From contig MU832048.1 of the NCBI GenBank assembly GCA_029204225.1, forward strand, positions 1 through 64,000: a stretch of 64,000 nt of DNA. Reading direction: 5' to 3'. This DNA comes from Diphasiastrum complanatum. Taxonomy: Eukaryota > Streptophyta > Lycopodiopsida > Lycopodiales > Lycopodiaceae. Shown here piece after piece: positions 26,701 through 34,839 of the stretch; position 1 is the stretch's first letter, and the number at the start of each line of letters is the position of its first letter. Both the position numbers and the translations under genes were made by a program. The notes under the pieces were generated by a model. That model saw only the letters and a program-made list of their open reading frames with translations, searched no databases and was not told where the DNA came from.

Positions 26701-27687
26701 TTTAGGGCAATCTAGATTTTTTCATTATCCATATGATTGTAATCCATTGATGAGCTGAACAAATTACAAAATTGTTGGCTGTATCAGTAACTTTTGATAA
26801 CTATACATCATAATGATACATTGTATACATAAATGAGCTGTATTGACTAATGGTATCCATGTTGTGTCCTAGCAGGCCAAAAAGGAAAGGGAGAAGGAGA
26901 AGGAAAAGGAGAAGGAAAAAGAGAAAGAAAAAGAGAGAGAGAGGGAGAAGGAGAAAGAAAAGGAAAGGGAGAAGGAAAAAGAAAGGGAAAAAGAGAAGGA
27001 GAAAGAAAGGGAAAAGGAGAAGGAGAAAGAAAAGGAAAAGGAAAAAGAGAGAGAAAAAGAGAAGGAAAGAGAAAGGAGGAAAGACAAGGAGAAAGAGAGG
27101 GACAGAGAGAAGGAAAAAGACAAGTCCAGCAAGAGAGAGAAAGATTTTTTTGATGGCAGTGAGATAGCTAATAATGTCCATAAGGAGGAGAAAAGGAAAG
27201 ACAAAGAAAGGGAGAAGGATAGAGATCGCGAAAGAGATAAGGAAAAAAGACATAAAAAGCGTCATCGAAGTGGTAGTAGTGAAGAGGAGATATCTGAGAA
27301 AGAAGATAAGGAAGAGGTGAAGAAGGTTCGCAAACATGGCAGTGATCATAAAAGGTCTTCAAGAAAGGTAGGCTCATTTAAATTGTTGCTATTTTGGTCA
27401 TTTCAATCTAGTTAAGAGCTTGCTTTACTGTATACCAGAGATTTATCTGATTCTAGCTGGACAATATGCACTGAAGTTGAATATGCTCTGCACTCGAGAA
27501 TTTTTTTAGTTATTTGATTTTCTACTTTGTAATTCTGGTGTATTGCCTGCAGCATGCAAATATTTCGGATACGGATAGCGAAGTCAAACATAAGCGGCAT
27601 AAAAGAGATCGCGATGGTGGGCGGCGGAATGGCAATGCTGAGGAGCTGGAGGATGGAGAGCTTGGTGAAGATGGCGAGATTCGTTAG
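416..27687 (+). CDS. PRP40: PRP40-like pre-mRNA-processing protein (5' end outside window), 20 exons
   Basis: PRP40 proteins belong to the U1 snRNP side of the early spliceosome; WW domains bind proline-rich partners and FF domains bind other factors, including the RNA polymerase II tail. Exons: 416-711, 1018-1092, 8145-8252, 8360-8428, 8931-9008, 9860-9946, 12568-12602, 13898-14003, 14529-14609, 14735-14827, 15353-15406, 15579-15695, 15823-15921, 16243-16290, 16406-16498, 22021-22128, 22261-22325, 22418-22523, 26876-27367, 27553-27687. All introns are GT-AG and the reading frame is exact from exon 3 to the stop. Six FF domains are seen in order, then a Lys/Glu/Arg tract and an acidic tail ([14 protein letters not shown]) typical of plant PRP40. 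The WW domains would be encoded upstream; exon 1 starts with the IAREQA segment that follows the second WW domain. Identity is from recalled family similarity, not a search. Paralogue (A, B or C) is not settled. Confidence 0.93.
1018..1092 (+). CDS. PRP40: PRP40-like exon 2: acidic linker
   Basis: The acceptor CCCACAG ends at 1017 and the donor GTACAA starts at 1093. The last codons read [14 protein letters not shown] and join in phase 0 to exon 3 ([11 protein letters not shown]), as in other plant PRP40 proteins. The first part reads more naturally in another frame ([11 protein letters not shown]). An alternative donor lies at 1099. Placement is good, exact frame less so. Confidence 0.65.
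1164..1200. repeat. (CT)n microsatellite
   Basis: About 18 uninterrupted CT units in intron 2, close to the donor site. Confidence 0.95.
1201..2689. other. Intron 2 unique-looking sequence with coding-like scraps
   Basis: There is no gene here. Two stretches look protein-like. One is an open - strand frame at 1414-1614 (Ala/Gln/Lys-rich, 66 codons). The other is a + strand frame around 1760-1868 ending in TAA that reads as an amphipathic helix ([20 protein letters not shown]). Neither is recognised. They may be captured gene pieces or chance. Confidence 0.4.
2690..4450 (-). mobile_element. Ty3/gypsy chromovirus fragment A (integrase, chromodomain, 3' LTR piece)
   Basis: On the - strand the order from right to left is as follows. 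An integrase zinc-binding remnant ([13 protein letters not shown], about 4390-4440). An integrase core with [20 protein letters not shown] and [16 protein letters not shown] (4034-4215). The integrase C-terminal part ([17 protein letters not shown], then a FYANQK-like segment; 3600-3900). A chromodomain-like segment ([18 protein letters not shown], about 3065-3128). A polypurine stretch, then an LTR part ending near 2992 with the GGGACCC hairpin. The 2690-2990 part resembles the LTR at 37435-37734. It is broken by stops, frameshifts and a 200-bp internal duplication. Same family as the copies at 24.3-26.4 kb and 33.9-38.9 kb. Confidence 0.85.
3181..3580. repeat. Tandem duplication, 2 x 200 bp
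   Basis: The sequence starting GTACAAAGGTTGATAG at 3181 recurs at 3381 with an exact 200-base period and only a few differences. It lies in the integrase C-terminus to chromodomain part of gypsy fragment A. Other family copies have this segment once. Confidence 0.93.
4460..5065 (-). mobile_element. LINE fragment, 3' end of ORF2
   Basis: The - strand reading has the zinc-knuckle-like C-terminal segment [19 protein letters not shown] (about 4665-4722). It matches [19 protein letters not shown] of the LINE at 17.75-21.05 kb (about 18340-18400), and the flanking bases are also similar. This is a 5'-truncated, decayed copy of the same family. It abuts gypsy fragment A, so one may have inserted beside or into the other. 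Confidence 0.75.
5066..8144. other. Intron 2, AT-rich part with MITE-like pieces
   Basis: No gene is recognised. It contains a segment bounded by TTCCGGAAC-type palindromes (about 5220-5235 and 5855-5865), a long hairpin at 6408-6540, and a short C-rich stretch near 7620-7780 that looks like exon sequence but has no splice context. It ends with the exon 3 acceptor TTCTTGTAG at 8144. Confidence 0.6.
6408..6540. repeat. Long imperfect hairpin
   Basis: The inner arms 6454-6477 and 6481-6504 are perfectly complementary over 24 bases with a 3-base loop. Outer arms near 6408-6423 and 6518-6535 (AATTATCATGAAAGTC and its complement) extend the fold. A second direct copy of the inner arm is at 6425-6447. 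It could be a foldback transposon or a small-RNA precursor. No terminal repeat with target duplication was established. Confidence 0.85.
8145..8252 (+). CDS. PRP40: PRP40-like exon 3: linker before FF1
   Basis: 36 codons, phase 0 at both ends: [20 protein letters not shown], then a Pro/Glu stretch ending ELPAYANKT. It corresponds to the conserved segment before FF1 in plant PRP40 (KINVTP... YATK). Confidence 0.93.
8360..8428 (+). CDS. PRP40: PRP40-like exon 4: FF1, first half
   Basis: 23 codons, [20 protein letters not shown] plus WEQ. It contains the FF1 helix with the first conserved Phe and the VxSDWTWEQ signature. Confidence 0.96.
8931..9008 (+). CDS. PRP40: PRP40-like exon 5: FF1, second half
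   Basis: 26 codons with [19 protein letters not shown], the most conserved FF segment of plant PRP40, including the second FF phenylalanine. Confidence 0.97.
9860..9946 (+). CDS. PRP40: PRP40-like exon 6: linker and FF2 start
   Basis: 29 codons, [20 protein letters not shown] then [10 protein letters not shown] basic coiled-coil-like linker leads into FF2. Confidence 0.96.
9947..12567. other. Intron 6 with dispersed PRP40-unrelated repeats
   Basis: 2.6 kb without a recognised gene. 11030-11500 has several related copies of the motif TTCTGTACGTATGGA and its complement, similar to sequence at 13545-13735 in intron 7, so a degraded short mobile element is likely. Confidence 0.5.
12568..12602 (+). 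CDS. PRP40: PRP40-like exon 7: micro-exon of FF2
   Basis: 35 bases encode [11 protein letters not shown] plus two bases of a Ser codon completed by exon 8. The phase agrees on both sides. Acceptor TCTGCAG, donor GTGTGT. Confidence 0.93.
12758..12856. repeat. Short tandem duplication
   Basis: A unit of about 47 bases (GATATGGTTTGGA to GATCATAGATA) occurs twice with small changes in intron 7. Confidence 0.85.
13075..13165. repeat. GATTCGCGATTC-type palindromic repeat
   Basis: It contains GTGATTCGGATCGCGATTCAC with flanking A6/T6 arms (AAAAAACAGTGA and TCACTGTTTTTT) and a further GCGAATCGCGATTC. It looks like a foldback unit directly left of the hairpin at 13175-13239. Confidence 0.7.
13175..13239. 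repeat. Perfect 29-bp inverted repeat
   Basis: 13175-13203 and 13211-13239 are exact reverse complements with a 7-base loop (GGATTCT). A diverged third copy of the TGTCTAAACAG core lies near 13038. Confidence 0.95.
13898..14003 (+). CDS. PRP40: PRP40-like exon 8: FF2, second half
   Basis: 106 bases: one base completes the Ser codon, then [20 protein letters not shown] and [15 protein letters not shown], the RFxAVxxxxDREELFExY signature of FF2. Confidence 0.97.
14093..14455. repeat. Foldback element built of GAACCGT/ACGGTTC units
   Basis: About 360 bases in intron 8 filled with alternating ACGGTTC and GAACCGT units (roughly two dozen), in many self-complementary arrangements around an AT-rich core (ATTAATTAATTAATTA). 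The edges look like inverted ends: TTCAAACCATAG on the left, CTATGGTTCAAAC on the right. It has no coding capacity. It is probably a MITE-like foldback, but the family is not recognised. Confidence 0.8.
14529..14609 (+). CDS. PRP40: PRP40-like exon 9: FF3 start
   Basis: 27 codons, [20 protein letters not shown] then ESCDFIK, matching the [14 protein letters not shown] segment of plant PRP40. Confidence 0.97.
14735..14827 (+). CDS. PRP40: PRP40-like exon 10: FF3 core
   Basis: 31 codons with [20 protein letters not shown] and KIDRLEVFQ, almost identical to the plant PRP40 consensus. Confidence 0.98.
15353..15406 (+). CDS. PRP40: PRP40-like exon 11: FF3 end, acidic/basic linker
   Basis: 18 codons [18 protein letters not shown], phase 0 on both sides. 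Confidence 0.96.
15579..15695 (+). CDS. PRP40: PRP40-like exon 12: FF4, first half
   Basis: 39 codons: [20 protein letters not shown], then [15 protein letters not shown]. Donor GTTAAA at 15696; phase 0. Confidence 0.96.
15823..15921 (+). CDS. PRP40: PRP40-like exon 13: FF4, second half
   Basis: 33 codons: [20 protein letters not shown] then [13 protein letters not shown], the SGSTPKDLFED-type signature of FF4. Confidence 0.97.
16243..16290 (+). CDS. PRP40: PRP40-like exon 14: FF4-FF5 linker
   Basis: 16 codons [16 protein letters not shown], phase 0. Confidence 0.95.
16406..16498 (+). CDS. PRP40: PRP40-like exon 15: FF5, first half
   Basis: 31 codons: [20 protein letters not shown] then [11 protein letters not shown]. 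It is followed by the 5.5-kb intron 15. Confidence 0.96.
16499..17669. other. Intron 15, left part
   Basis: 1.2 kb without recognised coding sequence or repeats, leading into the (GA)n tract that marks the LINE 3' end. Confidence 0.6.
17670..17741. repeat. (GA)n microsatellite at the LINE 3' end
   Basis: About 36 GA units. On the LINE (- strand) side it reads AATAAAG followed by (CT)n, so it sits where an A-tail would be expected. Confidence 0.95.
17930..20199 (-). pseudogene. LINE ORF2 (endonuclease-reverse transcriptase) remnant
   Basis: EN: 20199-19654 with ILTETN and [11 protein letters not shown] (one residue of the GDFNA motif is changed). RT: 19643-19000 with the DHIWSTIGV...GCPLSPVLF block and [12 protein letters not shown]. 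Thumb and C-terminal parts: 18955-18263, ending with [16 protein letters not shown]. One TGA (18263-18265) separates this from a same-frame C-terminal extension (18259-17930) holding QPQITSFF and KRRRR. Several frameshifts are present. Confidence 0.85.
20245..21021 (-). pseudogene. LINE ORF1 (coiled coil + RRM-like nucleic-acid chaperone)
   Basis: It begins [18 protein letters not shown] at 21021. A heptad-like coiled coil follows (20600-20780; [20 protein letters not shown] and neighbours). Then comes a domain with [15 protein letters not shown] (20480-20530), [20 protein letters not shown] and ending IFMDDDLTP (20290). The order and motifs resemble animal L1 ORF1 proteins (RRM, then a basic C-terminal domain). 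At least one in-frame TGA (about 20414) and frameshifts break it. It ends before the EN start at about 20200. Role inferred: RNA binding and chaperone activity in retrotransposition. Confidence 0.75.
21060..21390 (-). mobile_element. Ty3/gypsy integrase N-terminal fragment
   Basis: The - strand reading has [27 protein letters not shown], then LLHPLDI and [14 protein letters not shown]. This is the HHCC zinc-binding domain and start of the integrase core of a gypsy element, different in sequence from the A/B/C family. It is cut off at the LINE 5' end. Confidence 0.8.
21391..22020. other. Intron 15, right part
   Basis: Nothing recognised, other than the acceptor ATGTACAG ending at 22020. Confidence 0.5.
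22021..22128 (+). CDS. PRP40: PRP40-like exon 16: FF5 end and FF6 start
   Basis: 36 codons: [20 protein letters not shown] then [16 protein letters not shown], matching the [18 protein letters not shown] segment of the family. Confidence 0.97.
22261..22325 (+). CDS. PRP40: PRP40-like exon 17: FF6 middle
   Basis: 65 bases: [21 protein letters not shown] plus two bases of an Arg codon completed in exon 18. Confidence 0.96.
22418..22523 (+). CDS. PRP40: PRP40-like exon 18: FF6 end and basic helix
   Basis: 106 bases: [20 protein letters not shown] then [15 protein letters not shown]. Followed by the 4.35-kb intron 18. Confidence 0.97.
22524..23270. other. Intron 18, left part
   Basis: Nothing recognised in this AT-rich stretch. 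Confidence 0.5.
23280..24335. mobile_element. LINE endonuclease fragment in two inverted halves
   Basis: On the - strand, 23560-23281 reads [11 protein letters not shown], then [13 protein letters not shown] and [15 protein letters not shown], then [14 protein letters not shown]: the N-terminal and central EN domain. On the + strand, 24045-24330 reads [20 protein letters not shown], then [12 protein letters not shown] and ITPF: the C-terminal EN part. One LINE EN domain is thus present as two head-to-head halves, followed by gypsy B sequence. Decayed. Confidence 0.65.
24336..26440 (-). mobile_element. Ty3/gypsy chromovirus fragment B (RT, RNase H, integrase, chromodomain, LTR edge)
   Basis: From right to left on the - strand: RT end ([28 protein letters not shown]; 26434-26153), RNase H traces, zinc-binding [12 protein letters not shown] (about 25600), integrase ([50 protein letters not shown]; 25386-24956), chromodomain remnant ([16 protein letters not shown]; about 24410-24470), a purine tract, and the LTR start TGTTAGGGACCC at 24372. 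It is truncated in RT at 26440. The - strand IN sequence parallels fragment A. Confidence 0.88.
24373..24384 (-). other. Polypurine tract of gypsy fragment B
   Basis: AAAGGGAGGGAA on the - strand immediately precedes the LTR start TGTTAGGG, the standard position for plus-strand priming. Confidence 0.8.
26450..26570. repeat. A-rich tract plus GATCC-rich palindromic repeat
   Basis: AAATA/AATA repeats (26453-26495) are followed by GCGATCCGGGTCGCGGATCG and further GGATCG/CGATCC units to about 26560. The composition is quite unlike the AT-rich surroundings. It resembles the GATTCGCGATTC repeat at 13075-13165 in style. It is possibly a short non-autonomous element. Confidence 0.6.
26876..27367 (+). 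CDS. PRP40: PRP40-like exon 19: Lys/Glu/Arg tract and charged C-terminal region
   Basis: 164 codons, phase 0. The first 70 or so are almost only K, E and R ([11 protein letters not shown] style). Then come [18 protein letters not shown] and an Arg/Lys/Asp-rich region with [13 protein letters not shown] and [12 protein letters not shown]. Similar charged tails occur in plant PRP40 (nuclear, RS/RE-like), but the KE run here is long. DNA from 26879 to 27084 is pure purine. Confidence 0.95.
27553..27687 (+). CDS. PRP40: PRP40-like exon 20: C-terminus and stop
   Basis: 44 codons plus TAG at 27685-27687: [20 protein letters not shown], then [23 protein letters not shown]. The SD/SE-KHKRHKR and ELEDGE(L/V)GE ending is characteristic of plant PRP40. 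Confidence 0.97.
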   Translation, partial: HANISDTDSEVKHKRHKRDRDGGRRNGNAEELEDGELGEDGEIR

Positions 27688-30600
27688 ACCTTTCTTTAGT
27701 TGCTACAAATGTTGAGTGTGTCTGTTCTTGAGCCCCTGACTCTTAAGTTCTTCTACTTTCCACCATTACGGTGGCTCTCTTTTCCACCCTTCTAGGTGGC
27801 CAACATTAATGCAAGGTCTATAAAATCCTTTCTATTTCAAATGAACCTCTTTCACAATGTAACTTTCTCTGATTAACAGAGTTACAGGTTCTTGTAGACA
27901 ATTTGAAATCTAAAGTTAGTGGACCCATCAGTCTTTATGTTATAGGAAAATGGTCTCAATTTTTCTGTTTGTACATTAATCACAATGTTTTACACACTAT
28001 TACCTTGTACCTTGTTGGTCTGTATGCATTTGTTAGTTTTTCCAAGATGGCGGAAAGAAAAAGGTTTGCTTATGAAGCTGTCGATTATGAACACTTACGC
28101 AAGTTGTAACTAAATAAGACGAGAGAGATTAGTTACAAACACGTACGAATCCTATGATGAAAATCGTCTTTGGGAACTTGATGGCATTAATTCTAACCTG
28201 TTGCTGTACATCTATTCTGGAACATTGATGCCTTTTAGCATCACAATATCTTAATTTCTTTCTACTTGTCTGAATAGGTTCGATACTACTTAATGTAAGT
28301 GTGCATCTGCCAGCTATATGGCATGTTCCAATCTTGGTGGGTAGCTATACCCATATTAACTGTTCGATGATCGTTGCCTTATTGACATGAAAATTGTCTA
28401 TGGACTAGTATTAACCAGCCCATTTCTTGACATCGTTAGCCTGATAGATTTGCTGTCCATAGTTACACCACATCTTCATAAGAAAAGCTTTGAATTCTTT
28501 TCATTGATAAGGATTTCAGATCCTTGTTTGTATCGCAGCTATAGTTTGTAGCCTTGTTGGAAAAGCTTTCTGGTTTAGTAAGGCTATCTGGATGCTAGGA
28601 AGTGTGTGAGGGTATGCCCTTGAGGCTTTGAAAATTCATGTCAAAGGCCTCATTCTGAATATTCTGGACAATCGATTGAAATATTTCAAATTAACAGTAA
28701 ATAATCAAGGCTTAATCAAACTTAATGGTAACAATGTCGCTGGCCACCATTGTTTGCCTTGTATTCAGTTATAGGACTTAATATTATCTCTGCCGATGGA
28801 CTCGTTTAAAATTGACGTGGAAGTGTTTTCACCTGGACTAGCTAACTCTGTGTAGAAGTATATGGCTAGTATCAATTTAGTTTAAGCTGATGTGGTGATT
28901 GAAGACAAACTTCATCAGCAAATTCTATGCCCTTATTGTTTTAATGTCTGTTGGTTATTGATTAGTTTTCTACATTGGATTGTGGGATCGGGACTCTGTT
29001 TATCATGAGGGTTTTCTAGATTATGAGTAACACCTGATCACTGCCTTTACTGTAACTGCCTATTATACCATAAGCAGACCAAATAAAGATGGAATATTTA
29101 ATTTCTTTCCTGATCAGGAAACTTCTTTTAGCACTGTTGCACATTTGATCTATTGTAAGCTCCTGTTGGACACTAGTTTTGTATGTACTTTTGTGCACTA
29201 TTTATTTTTACAAATTTCAACGCCCTGGTGGTGTTTGTAATCTTGACCTATGTTCTTTCAATATTTACTTTCAAACCAGAATGGAAGCAAAACTTGGTGC
29301 AGAGCATTGGTGACTTGGACGCCACTGTGAACATTGTACTGAAGGGTAGGCCAAAATATCTAGAAGTTTTTTCTGGTTGGAACTTGGCATTTTATTCTCT
29401 TTAATTTACAGTATACCATGATATTAATTATGAGGCTGTTTTATGCAAAGGATCAGAGAGAAATAAATGTCCTATATGCATCTTTAAGGTTGTTATCTTT
29501 TTATGATACTGAAAGCTCTTGTACTGTATTACCCTGTGGTACTGAAGTTCTTTCATATCTGTTTGATTCTCTCATCATTTCTTGGATAGTTTGATTCCCT
29601 CATCATTTCTTGGTCCATTCATTCATTGGGCTGTTTATTTTTTTTAAATCAAATGCAAACAACATCACGGGTACTGTAAAAATAGTATTGCCATTGCTTG
29701 CTTTCAATGTAATACCAAAACGTCTTGATGATGACAATTACTCCCTGCAGTAATTCCTTTAGCTGTTTGCAATGTGAAAAGTCTAAAACTTTCTCTTTAG
29801 TTGGCTTTTGATTTTGATGCAAATGAAGAAATTTGTTGAGAAGAGGATGGCTGATAGAGGAGATGGATGAGGTCACGTGATGAGAGCCTTTGTTTCAGCC
29901 CTTATCTTCAGCTGAAAGGATGTGAAAAGGTAAGCCTTTCTGGGATTATACTTAGTTGTTGTAACTTTTACCTCAACAGCTGAAAAATGTTTCCGCTTTG
30001 ACGATAGCTGTGGTCGACTGTGCTATTGTAGTTATTGTTATGCTCATACCATGGATGGTTTTTTATAATAACGTTTATTATGTTGCAATGATTTTTCAAG
30101 AGTAGGTAAGCGTTTTTCTAAGGAACCTGTTTACATTGGTAGAGCGATTGTGTGTATTCTGTACAAGCAACATGTTTGCTGTTCAGCCCTTGTGTTGGCA
30201 ACTGTTTGTTTGGGTAGTTTGTTTGTGGTCTTTAAAGTACTGTGTTTGTTTACGCTATCCTTTATCCGCCAGTCATATGTGGGAATATTTTCAAACTGAG
30301 AACAAACTTGGCCAGAGCTTATGGTCAATGACAAGTTACTGGTAATTCCTTTTATATTTGTCAACTGACCATGCAACCCATCATATATTATAGCATGAGT
30401 GTTCTATCTTAACTGTCATTCTAGGATATCTGGTTCCCTTTTTGAGATGGTTGCTTTGGTACATGGGTTACTGCATTACTACTTGCTTGTAGTGCATATT
30501 ATAGTTTTGAGTATGTTGGTTATTTGTCTTTTATTTTTTATGTTCGTCAACAATTTTCAGCAAAATCTTTTTCTTGAATGGTTTGTATCTGTTATTTTCT

Positions 30601-32870
30601 CACTTAATCAATTATAGCCATTAACCGTGTCTTAGTCTTTGGAAGAGCTCTTTTTTCAAATTTGTGTGAAGTTATTTCTGAATCTCATAGTGTGTTTTTA
30701 AGTGCATATTCTTCTCAGAAATAGTTCTCATTCCTAGGATGTCTTGAAAGGCAAGTTGACAGAAGATTTGTGTCTGAAGAGAGCAGAAATGGGCACACAG
30801 GAAGTATTGAGATGACTGAGCAGATTGGTTCTTGAGTACTTATCTTAACTCCTCTTGGGACAAAAACTTATCTGTCACCTGGGCTGCAACTTCTTTGCTA
30901 ACAATCATAATATTTAAGCTGGTATCCAGGATGGCCGTATTCGAATCATTTAGAGTATGAGGACTGCATTTGCGGGTCTTATAAGCCAACCAAACAGCTG
31001 CAAATTCCATGTTCTAGCGTCTGTATGTTGGTGTTAGCAGCTTTTGCAACGAGAAATTTTCAGAGAATTACTATTTGAAGTATTAATTTACTAATTTGTA
31101 TAGTTTTACTTGTTATTAAGTCTCATTGAGCCTTGGAAGGTTCAGAGAAGTTACGGTAACTCCAGGGTTACCAGAAGGAATGCATGCCAGACACCATTGT
31201 AGTTCCAGAGCGGTAAACTTTTGCTCCAGTGAGCTAAATACAATCTATTGTACTATGATATTACAAGCAGAGATTATCCGGCTAGAGTGTGATATGTATG
31301 TGGAATTCATTGTTGGTTTTTATAGAGCCTTTGGCTGTTGTGTCTTGGAATTTTTTTGCTTGATTTATTTTTTCCTTGATGGAATTTGGGGGTATATGTT
31401 ACCATCGGAGGCATTTTGTAGATTGGTTTGAACTCTCCTCCCGCTGTCGAAGATTTATCAATGAGAATGTGTATTGCTGGCAAAACTTTTGCATAAACAC
31501 AATTTTAAGCTGATTGTTTTGAGGCTTGCGGTGATAAAATCTCTTTTTGTTAAGGCAATTCTAGATAGTCTTAAGGCCCAATACCATTAAGCTGAAACAT
31601 ACGTTTCTCTGTTAGTTGCTATATAACTTACTTTGTAGCTTGGTTGAGTAGATTCTGGTGTGTCTGCCACCTGTCTTGTATTATCAGAAAAGATTGAGCA
31701 ATCTACATGTCTGGTTATTTAATTGCAAAAGAAATTTTATTGAGTATGCATGGTTCACCTATCTAATTAGAAACAAAGTACTATCTAATATACTCAAGCT
31801 ATAGTATATTGATAGTTATCACAGTTGGTGCAACATTTCTGAATGTGTCTTTCTAAAACACTTCCTGAATGAGCGTTCCAGTATGAAAGGATTGATTTGT
31901 TCTGATAATCGATACTAAACGATTTATCAAAAAGAAATTCACAAAAATCCCTAATGTGGTAGTAAACAGATCACTAGCGGATGTTCAAATCTGCCATATA
32001 CATTGTGCCTTTCCCCAAAAAGCCAGCTGTCTTTCCAACAATCCTATGACATACCTTAGCAACAAGAATCACTGAAAAAGCTGCACTAAGGCCTTCACAT
32101 GAAAAAACAAAAACAGGATCGGATGTAAGAAAGTTCAAATCTGGTTTTCTTGGGACTGGCTTGGAAGTGATCGTCTTGAGCTTCAAAATTGCATTATGTT
32201 GTTACTATGCTTGACTCATGCTATGAATCTTGGAAGAAGGCATCTCTTTTCCTCTGAGATTGAATTCCAACCCAGCAGACAGAACAGGAGTAATGCAAGG
32301 GCAAGGCTTACCCCCAAATTATGGCCTGCCTAGCATACTTAGAGTTGATGGTAGCAACCTAGAGAACTTGCCACCAATGTTGCTCACCTGACATCATCTA
32401 AGGTAGCCCAAAGGTTTGAAAGAACATATTATATTCAACAAAGGATTGGGAGAAAACACTGAATGGGAGAAATCCTAGAGATTCTCACGAAACAATTTTT
32501 TTCTCAATGGCAGCCCATTCAATGGTGCCATAGACCACTATATGCTCGAGTGTGAATGTAGGTGAGGTAATCCTGTAAAGGTAAATTGTTTTATTTACGA
32601 TGTTTGTTTCAAGAATATTTGAGCAACAATTGATCCCGTTGTCTAAACAGAAAGATTCAAGTATTTGCATTAGGTTATGCCAAGAGATATTGTGATGCAG
32701 TTGCAGTTCTTGAGGGGCTGATGTATGTAGGTGAGTGGTGGTTGGATTTTATGGACGTTGAAGATGGATAAGACTTCATTTGTGGATAAAATGGTGCTGA
32801 AAAGACTGCGACAAGGTGACTTTAGATATATTGTGAACAAAACTGGGTTTATGAGGCTGTTGGGACTCCT
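27688..32870. other. 3' UTR and downstream flank without recognised genes
   Basis: It starts with the 3' UTR of the PRP40-like gene; its poly(A) site cannot be fixed by eye. The rest is AT-rich. An open stretch at 29270-29350 between an AG and a GT and a few similar stretches could be exons of a transcript I cannot recognise, but none shows a known domain. Confidence 0.5.
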
Positions 32871-32879
32871 GCCACCATT

Positions 32880-33560
32880 CCTCACTGACTCTTGAACAAG
32901 AAATTGAAAGATGCTAGGGAAATATTCCATAAGATGTTTAATGAAGTGCGTAGATGAATTGCATAACATGTGTAAGCATTTGGTGATGATGTGCATGTGC
33001 ACATCGAGTAAATGGATGCACAATTAGAAGCCTTTGATTATATGTTGAAGAACTCTGAAGGGACCAATATAAAGTTATACAGTGGTAACTGTGTATTTAA
33101 TCCCAAGGAGATCAATATTTTGAGCTATATTGTTGGCATGGATGTTGTTCAATCCAATTGAAGCAAGGTGATTCCCAATGGAAGTGTGAACAAATGCCAC
33201 AAGTATGAGGATATCTATTAATAATACATGCCAGATTACTATTGATCGTCCATCCCTAAGTTTTCAATGCTTGCCAGATTACTATTGATCGTCCATCCCA
33301 AAGTTTTTCAATGCTTGCATTACCATAATTTGTGATGACAAGAAATATTGGGCATTTTTCAGATACTAATAGGTCCTATGATATGAAGTCCATATTTTGA
33401 CAAGATGTTCATGGAAAGCATTTGGGATTGGTCCTATATTTGCACAACCAAACGATGAAAGAAGCAAATATGTTATTGCCTATCTATGCAAGGTCATAAA
33501 TCCACCACTACATTGTTACACTTTTAATGAGAGAGAATGCTATTTGAACAATTTTCAAAA
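32880..33560 (+). mobile_element. Ty3/gypsy RT-RNase H remnant
   Basis: Frame-shifted + strand pieces: FGDDVHVHIE (YxDD region) and LEAFDYMLKNSEGTNIKLYS followed by CVFNPKEINILSYIVGMD (33030-33160). Then an RNase H piece: GPIFAQPNDERSKYVIAYLC and NERECYL (33430-33550). The order matches gypsy RT to RNase H. Heavily decayed. Confidence 0.6.
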
Positions 33561-34839
33561 AGTGGTAAATTAATCCAACCAGCACAATATAAGAATTCTC
33601 CCCAAAGCTATGGAACTGGCAATCAACTGCAAAATAGGAGCTTCCACAATCTAGCAAGATCTCCACAAGCAAGGCAAAACGCTAGTGATTGTAGGAAGAG
33701 GCAAGAGTGGATAGACTTACTCTCTGTTTTCATGCACTCCACTTGCCACCTCACTGAGTGCACAATGATTCATTAGCAGGACAACTTAGATAATTGCCAA
33801 TTCATAGGCGTACTCACTTACTCTAGGTAGGTCCCATAGGACATTGATAATAATTGTCTAGCTAGTGGATACCACCCCTAACAAACTATTAGTAACACTT
33901 CTCTTATGTAAGTCTTAACCACATATGTGGTCAAGGTAATTTGTGGTATTGTATGGTTAATTGGGGTTAAACCAGGGATGTGACATTCTCCCGCCCTTAG
34001 AATATTTATGTCCTTAAAATCTAAAATTAGAAAAGTTTCTCCTTGAACGTATTTCTTGTTTTCAAGAGTCATCATCTTCGGAGTGTCCTTTTCTTTGAAC
34101 CAAGCACTTAGTGACAATACAATTTCTCAATAATATTTCCTAGATATCCAACATTTTTTCGGGTTCTAAAAGAACTCTTTCAAATATGTCTTTCATGAAA
34201 TTCAAGTTATATCTGGAATTAAGCTTATTACCTTCATTGAATTATTTGGTACGATCCACAATAACATGTAGACAACTTGTAGACAATCACCCACCTTGTG
34301 CCCATGAGTTTTTTATATTAGCATAATGTTTGTCCCTATTTTGGGCACTTTGAACATTTTCTCATGCTATTTGTAACATCTCTTGCATGTCGTGCTAGAA
34401 ATTGGCTACTTTTTTAACTTTGATATGTTTTGTTTTGACTTCAATATGTGAGCTAGGTTGAAATCTATACATATGCATAAACAAGCAAAAAAAAGTAGTT
34501 GAGTGTTTACTATTGTTAGGCAAACTTTATCAAGGGAATGTATTTTGTCCATTGAAGTTGCTTAAAAGACATATGCTCATGCCCTAAGCATTTGTTCCGC
34601 ATTATGATTAGTTCTCTTTGTTTGGCCACTTGATTTCGGATGCTCAAAACTTAAGGGGCTTTTATAATATGAAATACGGACGACCAAAAGGGCCTTGTGA
34701 ACTTCTAATCTTGGTAAGTTACAATGTCATTAGGTAATCCTTATAATCGAGTGGATTAGAAAAGATAACAAAGCCAGAGCCTTGATCCTTTTGAGCATTT
34801 GTGACAATTAGCTACTTCATGTTAGCAAGGCTAACACTG

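Noticed and set aside
26850-27167. 105-codon + strand Arg/Lys-rich frame and long Phe/Leu/Ser-rich - strand frames over the same place
   Set aside because: They are shadow frames of the purine-rich KE exon 19 of the PRP40-like gene; the exon frame has matching splice sites and conserved flanks.
29183-29404. Possible exon of a downstream gene (WKQNLVQSIGDLDATVNIVL)
   Set aside because: It has an AG before and a GT after, but no neighbouring exons or recognised domain; too little to call a gene.
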